A DNA stretch of 36,118 nucleotides, taken from NCBI GenBank assembly GCA_020025345.1, contig JAHHSH010000009.1:1-36118 (forward strand), in the 5' to 3' direction. A model generated the notes under the pieces. It had not been told where the DNA came from. It ran no database searches and saw only the letters and a program-made list of their open reading frames with translations. Shown here in pieces: positions 21,869 to 30,130 of the stretch. A program made the translations under genes and the position numbers. The stretch's first letter is position 1; each line of letters begins with the position of its first letter. The stretch is from Oscillospiraceae bacterium (GTDB lineage: Bacteria; Bacillota; Clostridia; Oscillospirales; Oscillospiraceae).

Positions 21869-23044
21869 ATGATCTTTCAGGAGTTTCAAGGGGAAAAACT
21901 GTCGATGCTGGGCTTTGGCACCATGCGCCTGCCGCTGTTGGCGGACGGCACGGTGGACGAGGCGCAGGTGGCGGAAATGGTGCGCTATGCCATGGAGCAC
22001 GGTATCAACTATTTTGACACCGCCTATCCCTACCATCAGGGCAATTCCGAGCGGGTCATCGGCCGGGCACTGAAAAACTATCCGCGGGAGAGCTTTTATC
22101 TGGCGGACAAGTACCCCGGTCACCAGATCGCCCAGAGCTACGACCCGGCGGCTGTGTTTGAAGAGCAGCTGGAAAAGTGCGGCGTGGAGTATTTTGACTT
22201 CTACCTCCTGCACAATGTCTATGAGAAATCCATTAACACCTATACAGATCCCAAGTGGGGCATTGTGGACTACTTCATCGAGCAGAAGAAGCAGGGCCGC
22301 ATCCGCCATCTGGGCTTTTCCTCCCACGGCAGCGTGGAGACCATCGACCGATTCCTGCAGTATTACGGGGAGCACATGGAGTTCTGCCAGATCCAGCTGA
22401 ACTATCTGGATTGGACGCTGCAGGATGCTGAGAGCAAATGTCAGCTGCTGGAAATGTGGGATATTCCCGTGTGGGTCATGGAGCCGGTGCGCGGCGGCAA
22501 GCTGGCAAGTCTTCCGGCGGAGGACGAGGCGAAGCTGCGTCAGCTGCGCCCAGAGGAGTCCACTCCGGCGTGGGCATTTCGCTGGCTGCAGGGCGTACCG
22601 GGCGTGACCATGGTGCTCAGCGGTATGTCCAGCATGGCACAGATGGTGGATAATGTCAAAACGTTTGAAGAACGGAAGCCCCTCAGCGAAGAGGAGCAGA
22701 ATCTCCTCTTTGCGGCGGCGGAGAAGCTGAAAACCGGCGTTCCCTGCACCGCCTGCGGCTACTGCATGGACGGCTGCCCCCGGCATCTCGATATTCCGGG
22801 GCTGCTGGCGGTGCATAACGATTTGAAGGTGACGCCCACCTTTACGGTGGCAATGCGGGTGGAGGCCATGCCGCCGGAGAAGCAGCCCACCATGTGCATC
22901 GGCTGTGGACGCTGCGCCCGTGTCTGTCCCCAGAATATCAACATCCCCATGGCACTCAAAGATATGGTGGACATCCTCCACACCCTTCCCAGCTGGGAGA
23001 AGATCTGCCGGGAGCGGGAAGAGGCCGCTAGACAGGGAAAATAA
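21869..23044 (+). CDS. Aldo/keto reductase with C-terminal 4Fe-4S ferredoxin domain
   Basis: 391 residues from the ATG at 21869, which has AAGGAGG 7 bases upstream. The N-terminal ~285 residues are an aldo/keto reductase TIM barrel: LGFGTMRLP, then GINYFDTAYPYHQGNSE with D50 and Y53 of the catalytic set, K in YLADKYPG, and YLLHNV. The C-terminus carries two Cys clusters, CTACGYCMDGC and CIGCGRCARVCP, for Fe-S centres. This fused family is common in anaerobes and is thought to use ferredoxin-type electrons. Substrate unknown. It is monocistronic. Confidence 0.93.
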   Translation: MIFQEFQGEKLSMLGFGTMRLPLLADGTVDEAQVAEMVRYAMEHGINYFDTAYPYHQGNSERVIGRALKNYPRESFYLADKYPGHQIAQSYDPAAVFEEQLEKCGVEYFDFYLLHNVYEKSINTYTDPKWGIVDYFIEQKKQGRIRHLGFSSHGSVETIDRFLQYYGEHMEFCQIQLNYLDWTLQDAESKCQLLEMWDIPVWVMEPVRGGKLASLPAEDEAKLRQLRPEESTPAWAFRWLQGVPGVTMVLSGMSSMAQMVDNVKTFEERKPLSEEEQNLLFAAAEKLKTGVPCTACGYCMDGCPRHLDIPGLLAVHNDLKVTPTFTVAMRVEAMPPEKQPTMCIGCGRCARVCPQNINIPMALKDMVDILHTLPSWEKICREREEAARQGK

Positions 23045-23064
23045 GCATAGAACAGCGTGAAGAA

Positions 23065-23092
23065 AAGGACCGCCTGCGGGCGGCCCTTTTTT
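23065..23092 (+). terminator. Terminator after the aldo/keto reductase
   Basis: 8-bp stem with one mismatch (GGACCGCC / GGCGGCCC), then T6. Confidence 0.8.
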
Positions 23093-23182
23093 GCGCCCAA
23101 AGCGGGGCAGGTTCCTTTTTGCGCGTCCTTACATAGAATGACGTGGGAGATTTATTCTCCGGTAAGGAGGCATATTACGGGC

Positions 23183-23938
23183 ATGATCAAAGTGCAAAAC
23201 GCCGCCCTGACCTACCAATCCCCGGAGGGGGAGGTGGAGGCATTGCGCAATGTCTCCTTTGCAATGGAGGAAGGGGCGTTTTACAGCATTGTCGGCCCCT
23301 CTGGCTGTGGAAAATCCACACTGTTGGGGGCAATTGCAGGACTGGAGCAGCTCAGCGGCGGTGCGATTTATCTGGACGGTGAGGAGATTCGGGGGCCAAA
23401 TCCCAAAATCGGGCTGATGCCCCAGAGCGACCAGCTGTTCGGCTGGAAAACCATCCGGGACAACGTGCTGCTGGGTTTGCAGGTGCGCCGGGAGAACACG
23501 CCGGAGCGCCGCGCCCACGCCGAGGAACTGCTGCACCGTTACGGCTTGGCGGAATTTGCCGATAAGCGACCATCGCAGCTCTCCGGCGGTATGCGTCAGC
23601 GCTGTTCTCTGATCCGCACGCTGGTACCGCAGCCGCGGATCTTGCTGCTGGATGAGCCGTTTTCTGCGCTGGACTACCAGACGCGGCTGGCTGTCTCGGC
23701 AGACGTCTACGAAATCTTGCGCCGGGAGCACATGACGGCGCTGCTGGTGACCCACGATATTTCCGAGGCCATCAGTATGTCAGATCGTGTGGTGGTGCTG
23801 TCCGGTCGTCCCGCTGTGGTGAAAAATATCCACGATCTGGGGGAGCTGCGCAAGCTGTCCCCCATGGAGCGGCGCGACACGGAGGAATTCCACACGTTTT
23901 TCAATACCATATGGAAGGAGTTGGAGATCCATGGATGA
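23183..23938 (+). CDS. ABC transporter ATP-binding protein (NitT/TauT/SsuB type)
   Basis: 251 residues from the ATG at 23183. Walker A GPSGCGKST (38-46), Q loop LMPQSDQLFGWKTI, signature LSGGMRQR (133-140), Walker B ILLLDEPFSALD (153-164) and H loop VTHDISEA are all intact. The close match to SsuB/TauB-type ATPases fits the permease and binding protein that follow. GGAGG sits 12 bases before the ATG, rather far; a small hairpin (GGAGA/TCTCC at 23146-23160) lies just upstream of it. It overlaps the permease by 8 bases. Confidence 0.93.
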   Translation: MIKVQNAALTYQSPEGEVEALRNVSFAMEEGAFYSIVGPSGCGKSTLLGAIAGLEQLSGGAIYLDGEEIRGPNPKIGLMPQSDQLFGWKTIRDNVLLGLQVRRENTPERRAHAEELLHRYGLAEFADKRPSQLSGGMRQRCSLIRTLVPQPRILLLDEPFSALDYQTRLAVSADVYEILRREHMTALLVTHDISEAISMSDRVVVLSGRPAVVKNIHDLGELRKLSPMERRDTEEFHTFFNTIWKELEIHG

Positions 23939-24749
23939 GAGAGTTCCCATCTCCTCCGCCCGTGCGCTGTGGCTGCGCCGGCAGATGCACCACCGCAGAA
24001 GTGTTCGAGTGTGGCAGGTATCGCTGGTGGTGGGGCTGTTTGCTCTGTGGGAGCTGTCCACCCGCTGTGGGTGGAGCGACGGCTTTCTCATCTCCAGCCC
24101 CGCAAGGATGCTGGAGACTTTTTGGACACTTTGCCGCAGCGGGGAATTGTTGTGTCATGTAGGCACTTCCTGCTGGGAGACAGTGGTAGGCTTTACGCTG
24201 GGAACCCTTTTGGGTACGCTGGTGGCAGTGGCTATGTGGTGGTGGCCTTCGGTGGCGGAGGTGCTGGATCCCTATCTGGTGGTGCTCAACGCCCTGCCCA
24301 AGACGGCGCTGGGCCCGATTTTTATTGTCTGGATGGGAGCGGGTACCGGCGCCATCATTATGATGACGCTGGCCATTTCTCTCATCGTCACTATTTTGAA
24401 TATGTACATGGGCTTTCAATCCACCGATGCCCAGAAGATCCGGCTCATGCGCTCGCTGGGCGCAGACCGGGGGCAGATTTTGCGGATGCTGGTGTTCCCT
24501 GCCAACTGTCCTACGCTCTTCAATACGCTGAAGGTGAACGTGGGCCTATCGTGGGTGGGCGTCATCATGGGTGAATTTCTCGTCTCGCGCGCCGGACTGG
24601 GCTATCTCATCGTCTACGGCTCGCAGGTATTCAACATGGATCTGGTGATGACCAGCGTGTTGCTGCTGGCACTGGCGGCGGTGCTGATGTACCAGCTGGT
24701 GCTGTGGGGAGAAAAAATATTACATCATTATTGGGGGGTACAATCTTGA
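23931..24749 (+). CDS. ABC transporter permease (NitT/TauT type)
   Basis: A 272-residue permease of the BPD_transp_1 family, with about six membrane segments. The cytoplasmic coupling loop reads KIRLMRSLGADRGQILRMLV with PANCPTLFNTLKVNVGLSWV after it, typical of SsuC/TauC. The early segment LVVGLFALWELSTRCG and the last segments around TSVLLLALAAVLMYQLVLWG are clear. It starts inside the ATPase gene and ends in a TTGA overlap with the binding protein. Confidence 0.92.
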   Translation: MDERVPISSARALWLRRQMHHRRSVRVWQVSLVVGLFALWELSTRCGWSDGFLISSPARMLETFWTLCRSGELLCHVGTSCWETVVGFTLGTLLGTLVAVAMWWWPSVAEVLDPYLVVLNALPKTALGPIFIVWMGAGTGAIIMMTLAISLIVTILNMYMGFQSTDAQKIRLMRSLGADRGQILRMLVFPANCPTLFNTLKVNVGLSWVGVIMGEFLVSRAGLGYLIVYGSQVFNMDLVMTSVLLLALAAVLMYQLVLWGEKILHHYWGVQS

Positions 24750-25750
24750 GAGGAAAGAAAGTATTTGCTGCTGTGCTGGCGATGACGATGCTGCTGAGCA
24801 CATTGCTGATGGCCTGCGGCGGCAAGGAGGAGGCGTATACCACGGTGCGGGTCAATGAGGTGACCCACTCTGTCTTTTACGCGCCGCAGTATGTGGCCAT
24901 GCGTCAGGGCTTTTTTGCAGAGGAAGGTTTGCAGGTGGAACTGACCAACGGCGGCGGTGCCGACAAGGTGATGACGGCCGTGGTGTCGGGGCAGTCGGAT
25001 ATCGGCCTTGCCGGACCGGAGGCCTGTATCTATGTCCGGCAGCAGGGCAAGGAGGATGTTCCGGTGATCTTCGCCCAGCTGACGCAGAAGGACGGCTCGT
25101 TTTTGGTGGGCCGCGACGAGGGAAACTTCTCGTGGGAAGACCTGCGGGGAAAGACCGTCATCGGCGGCAGAAAAGGCGGCGTGCCGGAGATGACGCTGGA
25201 ATATGTGATGGCGCAAAACGGTGTGGAGCCCCATGTGGATGCCACGGTGGATACCTCGGTGCAGTTCAATATGATGGCTGGGGCGTTTACCGGCGGACAG
25301 GGTGACTATGTGACCCTCTTTGAGCCTACCGCCACGGAGCTGGAAATGGCGGGCAAGGGCCATGTGCTCTGTTCCATGGGCGAGGAGAGCGGCCTCATTC
25401 CCTATACGGCCTATTTTGCCAACCGCAGCTACATGGAGGAAAACAGCGACGTGGTGCAGCGCTTCACCAATGCCATCGCCCGCGCCCAGCGCTGGATGGC
25501 GGAGCACTCCGACCGTGAGGTGGCGCAGGCCATCGCCGACCAGTTCCCGGACACCTCCGTGGAGGTGTTGGAGCGGGTAGTGGAGCGGTATCGAGCCATT
25601 GACGCATGGAGCGCCACGCCGGTGATGGAACAGGCGTCGCTGGAGCGTCTGGAAACGGTGATGGAACACGCCGGAGAACTGGAGCATACGGCGTGGGTGG
25701 ACTTTGAGGAAATGGTGGATAACAGCTTTGCCTGCAAGGCAGCAGCGTAA
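24746..25750 (+). CDS. ABC transporter substrate-binding lipoprotein (NMT1/THI5-like)
   Basis: 334 residues from a TTG that overlaps the permease stop (TTGA), with GGGGGG about 7 bases upstream. It has a lipoprotein signal with lipobox LMAC (C24). The start of the mature protein (VTHSVFYAPQYVAMRQGFFA, then EEGLQVELTNGGGADKVMTA) is the NMT1/THI5-like fold used for thiamine-precursor pyrimidines, nitrate, sulfonates and similar small ligands. No thiamine riboswitch or thi gene is nearby, so the ligand is open. Confidence 0.9.
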   Translation: MRGKKVFAAVLAMTMLLSTLLMACGGKEEAYTTVRVNEVTHSVFYAPQYVAMRQGFFAEEGLQVELTNGGGADKVMTAVVSGQSDIGLAGPEACIYVRQQGKEDVPVIFAQLTQKDGSFLVGRDEGNFSWEDLRGKTVIGGRKGGVPEMTLEYVMAQNGVEPHVDATVDTSVQFNMMAGAFTGGQGDYVTLFEPTATELEMAGKGHVLCSMGEESGLIPYTAYFANRSYMEENSDVVQRFTNAIARAQRWMAEHSDREVAQAIADQFPDTSVEVLERVVERYRAIDAWSATPVMEQASLERLETVMEHAGELEHTAWVDFEEMVDNSFACKAAA

Positions 25751-25757
25751 ATGAAGA

Positions 25758-25794
25758 AACGGCAGCGGCCCCACATCGGGCTGCTGCCGTTTTA
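25758..25794. terminator. Terminator between the ABC operon and the DUF4015 gene
   Basis: Stem AACGGCAGC / GCTGCCGTT with internal pairing GGCCC/GGG, followed by TTTTAATGTTTTC. The two genes converge here. Confidence 0.75.
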
Positions 25795-25821
25795 ATGTTT
25801 TCTTGGAAAGACCGATATGCG

Positions 25822-27495
25822 TCAGTTCAGTGCCGAGCGGATATCGTAGTATTTTTGAATGCTGGAAGCGGCGTTCCATGTCATGTAGCCGCCGGTGTTG
25901 CCGGTATCCCGCAGCGCCCGGATCTGATCGCCGATCTGGTCGGGACCGTAGTAGGTGTAGGGCTCCCGGATGGCGCTGTAGGCCTGGAGCCAGGTGCGCA
26001 CGGCGGCGGGAGAGACAGTCTCCTGCTGGCGCGCCGCCGCCTTTTCACCGAAGGTGTGGAGCATTTCGTAGGGGTGTTCCCACGGCAGCCAGTCGCCCAC
26101 GGCGCTGTAGTGGTCGGGATAGGGCATGGCAGAGATGGCATCCACCACGGAACTGATGGCGGGCCAGTACTGGCCGTAGGCGCACACATAGCTCTCGGCG
26201 CACTCACCGAACACATCGGCGCTGACATAGACTCCGGCAGAGTGGAGACGGTCGCAGGCGTACATCAAAAAGCGCTGGATGGCCTGCGCCTTGCTCTCAC
26301 CGTAGGTGTTGCGATAATCGATCTCCGAATCCTCGTATTCCCATGTGCCGTCGGGGAAACGCACATAGTCGAACTGAATCTCGTTGAAGCCCATCAGCTC
26401 CACCGCCTCCAGCGCCAGATCCACCTTGTACTGCCAGACGTAGCGGTTGTAGGCGCTGGGCCAGTACATTCCGCCGATCTCCATGGGCTGCCCGGTGGCA
26501 GTGGCGGCGATCAGCGCCTCCGGGTGGTCAACGGCGAAGTTGGGGTCGTTGAAGGTGGTGAGGCGTCCGATTACATAGTAGCCGGCATCCTTGATTTTCT
26601 TTACCGCCGCTTGATACTCCTCCAATGTGTTGTAAGCACTCGCGTAGGCGGAGGGGGAATATTTCTCCATGGTGGGAGAGGCGTAGCCGATAGCGCCTCC
26701 ATCTTGAATGTCGATGACAAAGGCGTTGACGCCGCATCCGGCGGCAATGTCCAGATAGGTGTCCACGTTTGCGGTGAACTCATTGTTGAGATAGAGCGCC
26801 TTCACCTCGTCGGGCATGGTGTTGCCCTCGATGGGCGCTTTCTCGCGGGGAAAGTAGTCCAGTCCTGCGGCATCTCCGCCGCCCCAGCTGTCGCCGCGGC
26901 CGGCGTGGAGGGCATAGAGTTCCGCATCATACTGGGCCAGTGCCTCCTCCTCGGTATAGGCGAGGTAACCTGCCCGGACGAAGCCCTCCTCGTCCCCGAG
27001 GCGGACACGGTAGCGCTCCACAGAGCCATCGTCGGCGAGGCCCTCATAGTCCAGTACCTCCAGAGCCTGCCCCTTGTCGGCCAGTATCCCGGCCACAGCG
27101 CCGCTCTCGTCTGTGAGGTTCACGGCTGTGCGTACATATAGGGTCTCGGTGGTGACCACGGCGTGGGGGTCATCCGTGAGGTTTTCCTTGCTGATCCAGC
27201 CGAACTCCTCTTCTCCCAGCACCAGCTGTACCATGTCGGGATGTTCCTTGTCCTCGCCCACCACATAGGTGACAGAGCTGCCGCGCACGGCCTCCTGCAG
27301 CACGTTTCCGTCTGCATCGCAGATGGGGGCGGTCTGGCGCTGGGCGGCGATGTAGCCCTCTGCCGTCACCAGAGGGCGGGGCCACAGCAGCCACGCCGCA
27401 ACAGCCACGATGGCCACAACGGCGACCACCGCCGCGATGACCGGCCAGCGTTTCTTTTTCGTCTTCTGAGAGACTTCATTTATTACAGTTTCCAT
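25822..27495 (-). CDS. Membrane-anchored DUF4015 glycosidase-like protein with SH3-type modules
   Basis: 557 residues from the ATG at 27495. One membrane segment (~18-37, WPVIAAVVAVVAIVAVAAWL) anchors it, with the rest outside. SH3-like stretches (~45-210, for example ETLYVRTAVNL) precede a TIM-barrel-like domain (~250-557): VKALYLNNEFTANVDTYLDI, VNAFVIDIQDG, YVIGRLTTFNDP, then FNEIQFDYVRFPDG and VYVSADVFGE. This is the DUF4015 putative glycoside hydrolase family; acidic residues in QFDYVRFPDG and ADVFGE are likely catalytic. Substrate unknown. A longer reading from 27621 lacks a ribosome site. Confidence 0.88.
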   Translation of the reverse strand: METVINEVSQKTKKKRWPVIAAVVAVVAIVAVAAWLLWPRPLVTAEGYIAAQRQTAPICDADGNVLQEAVRGSSVTYVVGEDKEHPDMVQLVLGEEEFGWISKENLTDDPHAVVTTETLYVRTAVNLTDESGAVAGILADKGQALEVLDYEGLADDGSVERYRVRLGDEEGFVRAGYLAYTEEEALAQYDAELYALHAGRGDSWGGGDAAGLDYFPREKAPIEGNTMPDEVKALYLNNEFTANVDTYLDIAAGCGVNAFVIDIQDGGAIGYASPTMEKYSPSAYASAYNTLEEYQAAVKKIKDAGYYVIGRLTTFNDPNFAVDHPEALIAATATGQPMEIGGMYWPSAYNRYVWQYKVDLALEAVELMGFNEIQFDYVRFPDGTWEYEDSEIDYRNTYGESKAQAIQRFLMYACDRLHSAGVYVSADVFGECAESYVCAYGQYWPAISSVVDAISAMPYPDHYSAVGDWLPWEHPYEMLHTFGEKAAARQQETVSPAAVRTWLQAYSAIREPYTYYGPDQIGDQIRALRDTGNTGGYMTWNAASSIQKYYDIRSALN

Positions 27496-27526
27496 AGAAT
27501 ACCTCAATGATAATTGTTGTGTGCTC

Positions 27527-27532
27527 ATTATA
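27527..27532 (-). promoter_or_regulatory. Possible -10 of the DUF4015 gene
   Basis: TATAAT on the minus strand about 32 bases before the ATG. No good -35 is visible, so this is weak. Confidence 0.35.
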
Positions 27533-27614
27533 GAGGAAAGCGGGCCGAATTTCCACATAAATCTTCTCACTTCGCCGAAAATATTGCGTTTGCGGCAAAA
27601 AATGACACTTATTA

Positions 27615-27643
27615 TAGACAAGAAAAAACACTTGTGATATACT
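27615..27643 (+). promoter_or_regulatory. Promoter of the dockerin-cohesin operon
   Basis: TAGACA, 17 bases, TATACT. A second TATAAT at 27653-27658 might be an alternative -10. Confidence 0.6.
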
Positions 27644-27697
27644 GCTAATATCTATAATTATGTAAAGCGGTAGTATATTTTCAAATTGGGTGAGTAT

Positions 27698-30106
27698 ATG
27701 AAATTTCTGCAAAAAAACTTTTTCCCGGCGTTGTGTCTGGTGCTGGCTGTGACGGTGATCATAGGTGCTTTTTGGATGCCGGCAGGTGCCACGGCGGCAG
27801 ATGAGCTGGAGGCGGATATGCTGGGCCAGCTGTGCAGGAAGTACGAGTCCGGTGATCCGGGCAGCATTTCTTCCGGTGAGGGAGATGCCGGCGGCAAATC
27901 CTACGGCGCGTATCAGTTTTCCAGCGTCTATGATAAACCCCGGGATTTCTTCCTGTGGTGTCAGAGCAGTGGCAGCTATACCTACCGGGGCTTCGGTGAC
28001 CGGCTCAGTGAGGCCTATAGCAAGGACGGCGGGTACGGCAGCAACTTTGACGAGACGTGGAAGGACCTGGCAGAAGAAAATTCCGAGGGCTTCTTCCGTG
28101 CGCAGCAGACCTATGTGGGCATGAATTACTATGAGCCTGCTGTTGCCGCCGTGGAGAACTCCATCCCAGGCTTTGACATGAGCAACTACAGCATTGCTCT
28201 GCGCAACGTGCTCTGGTCCCGTGCCGTGCAGCACGGATCGGGCGGCGCCTGTGAGGTGGTGGAGGACGCGGTAGCTGAATTGGGCGGCTTTACCAACCAG
28301 CCGGAGTCCGAGCTGATCGATGCCATCTACCGCTCCAGCGGCGAGGTACGGCCCAGAAGGGACGGGGACAGAAACTGGATGTCCGGCTCCCTTGCCGAGC
28401 GCTACGGTGTCTCCAACATGGTGATGTCCTGGTACCACGGCAGCAGCGGCGATGTGCAGCTGGGCGTCTATATCCGCCTGCGGATCAACGAGGTTTCCGA
28501 GGCGCAGCTGATGCTGGCGGAGTATGGCTATAAGGATGCTCCGCTTTTGGAGGGCAACTACTTTTTGAGCCCTGCTGCCAACACGAAGCTGGCGGCACTG
28601 GCGAAGGGCTCTGTCGTATCCCTGAATACACTGGACAAGAGTGAGATGCAGAACTTCCAGCTTACATACTATGCCAGCGGCTATTACACCATCAAAAATC
28701 TGGGCACGGGGCAGCGTCTGACGATGGACAGCAGCGGCAACGTGTATCTGGCAGCGGCAACGGCTGGCAACAATCAGATGTGGAAGATGGAGCGGCTCAA
28801 CAGCGGCTTCTCCGTGCAAAACCGGGGAACCGGGAAATACCTCTCCGCGACCAATGCTGCCGCCGGCGGACAGCTGCGCGGCAATGATACGGCCATGCAG
28901 TGGCAGCTGCAGCCCGGTACCGGCGCATGGAAGCTGACCGGCGCCAACTACCCCACCTACTCCAGTAGTATACAGGAGGGCAACTCCGGCTTTGATTTCC
29001 GCGGTACGCTGACCAACGGCGTCTCCCCCATCCGGACAGTCACGGTTTCCGCCCTTGACAGCAACGGGCAGGAGGGCTTCCCCAATGGACCGGCGCGTGC
29101 CGATAACATCAACTCCAATTATTACAATTTGAGGGATCTAGACTACGCGGTGGCGTTCAGCCGCTTGAAAGCGGGCAGCTATACGCTGGTCATTTCGGCC
29201 GAGAGCGCCGACGGGGATAAGTTCAGATTGGAGTCCCCGTTCTATGTGCTCGATGGCGGCCACGAGGTAATCTTTGACGCCTGCGGCGGTACCAGCTCAG
29301 AGGCGCGGCGGATCGTGTCCGCCGGTCAGGCCTATGGTAAGCTGCCTACGGCGAAAAAGCCCGGCTATGTGTTCAAGGGCTGGTATACGGCCCCCGAGGG
29401 AGGTACGCTGGTGGATTCGAATACACCGGCCGGTGCGGACAGAACCACGCTCTATGCACACTACGGCACAGCCTATACCTATCAGTTCGTCAACTATGAC
29501 GGCGCGGTGGTGGCTATCGGTGAACTGGAACAGGGCGCCGTGATTCCGACACCTTCACAAAAACCCTATCGTCCGGGAGATGCGACCAGCTACTATGTAT
29601 TCACCGGCTGGGAGGGCTATACCGAGGGAATGACCATCTCCGGCGATGTGACGTTCAAAGCGCAGTATCGGCAGGAGTCGCTGTCGGAAGTGAAGGAGAT
29701 CGTCAGCCAGGTGTACCCCATCAGTGACGGCTATCTGCGCGCCATCCCCACCACGACATCGACGGCAGATGTGCTCAATACGCTTTTGCCCAAGGATGCC
29801 ATTACTATCCATCAGGGCACCTCTGCCGGCGGACAGCTGGCCGGTACCGGCATGACGGTGGAATATACAGTGAACGGCGAGGTAAAGCAGACGCTGACGC
29901 TGGTGGTTACCGGCGATGTCAACGGTGACGGCAAGTGTACACTGACCGACATGGTGCAGCTGCAAAGCCATATTCTGGAGCGGCAGGTTCTGACCGGGGC
30001 CCGGGAACAGGCGATGGATCTCAACGGCGACGGCAAGGTGACGCTGACCGATATGGTGCAGATGACTGCAGTGATTCTGGGCAAGAGCGAACTGAAGCCC
30101 AACTAA
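27698..30106 (+). CDS. Secreted multidomain protein with lysozyme-like domain, ricin-type lectin, InlB-type repeats and C-terminal dockerin
   Basis: 802 residues from the ATG at 27698 (GGGTGAG lies 7 bases before it). After a signal peptide (~1-33) comes a ~230-residue domain starting KYESGDPGSISSGEGDAGGK and SYGAYQFSS, resembling lysozyme-fold wall or chitosan hydrolases with E50 as a candidate acid; this is unproven. A ricin-B-like lectin follows (~290-410; FQLTYYASGYYTIKN, NNQMWKM, MQWQLQ). Next come a beta domain, two InlB/Listeria-Bacteroides-type repeats (~525-660; KPGYVFKGWYT, YYVFTGWEGY) and a short module. The end is a type I-like dockerin with two Ca loops (DVNGDGKCTLTD, DLNGDGKVTLTD). 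The cohesin gene is 24 bases downstream. Confidence 0.85.
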   Translation: MKFLQKNFFPALCLVLAVTVIIGAFWMPAGATAADELEADMLGQLCRKYESGDPGSISSGEGDAGGKSYGAYQFSSVYDKPRDFFLWCQSSGSYTYRGFGDRLSEAYSKDGGYGSNFDETWKDLAEENSEGFFRAQQTYVGMNYYEPAVAAVENSIPGFDMSNYSIALRNVLWSRAVQHGSGGACEVVEDAVAELGGFTNQPESELIDAIYRSSGEVRPRRDGDRNWMSGSLAERYGVSNMVMSWYHGSSGDVQLGVYIRLRINEVSEAQLMLAEYGYKDAPLLEGNYFLSPAANTKLAALAKGSVVSLNTLDKSEMQNFQLTYYASGYYTIKNLGTGQRLTMDSSGNVYLAAATAGNNQMWKMERLNSGFSVQNRGTGKYLSATNAAAGGQLRGNDTAMQWQLQPGTGAWKLTGANYPTYSSSIQEGNSGFDFRGTLTNGVSPIRTVTVSALDSNGQEGFPNGPARADNINSNYYNLRDLDYAVAFSRLKAGSYTLVISAESADGDKFRLESPFYVLDGGHEVIFDACGGTSSEARRIVSAGQAYGKLPTAKKPGYVFKGWYTAPEGGTLVDSNTPAGADRTTLYAHYGTAYTYQFVNYDGAVVAIGELEQGAVIPTPSQKPYRPGDATSYYVFTGWEGYTEGMTISGDVTFKAQYRQESLSEVKEIVSQVYPISDGYLRAIPTTTSTADVLNTLLPKDAITIHQGTSAGGQLAGTGMTVEYTVNGEVKQTLTLVVTGDVNGDGKCTLTDMVQLQSHILERQVLTGAREQAMDLNGDGKVTLTDMVQMTAVILGKSELKPN

Positions 30107-30130
30107 TCTCAACTTTAGGTGGTATTATCC

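Noticed and set aside
23100..23182. A TPP riboswitch before the THI5-like transporter
   Set aside because: I looked for the conserved CUGAGA and ACCUGA-type segments and found neither; only a 5-bp hairpin is present.
27495..27621. A longer start for the DUF4015 protein at 27621 or 27528
   Set aside because: The extra residues have no ribosome site, cover the likely promoter, and would put sequence before a normal membrane anchor.
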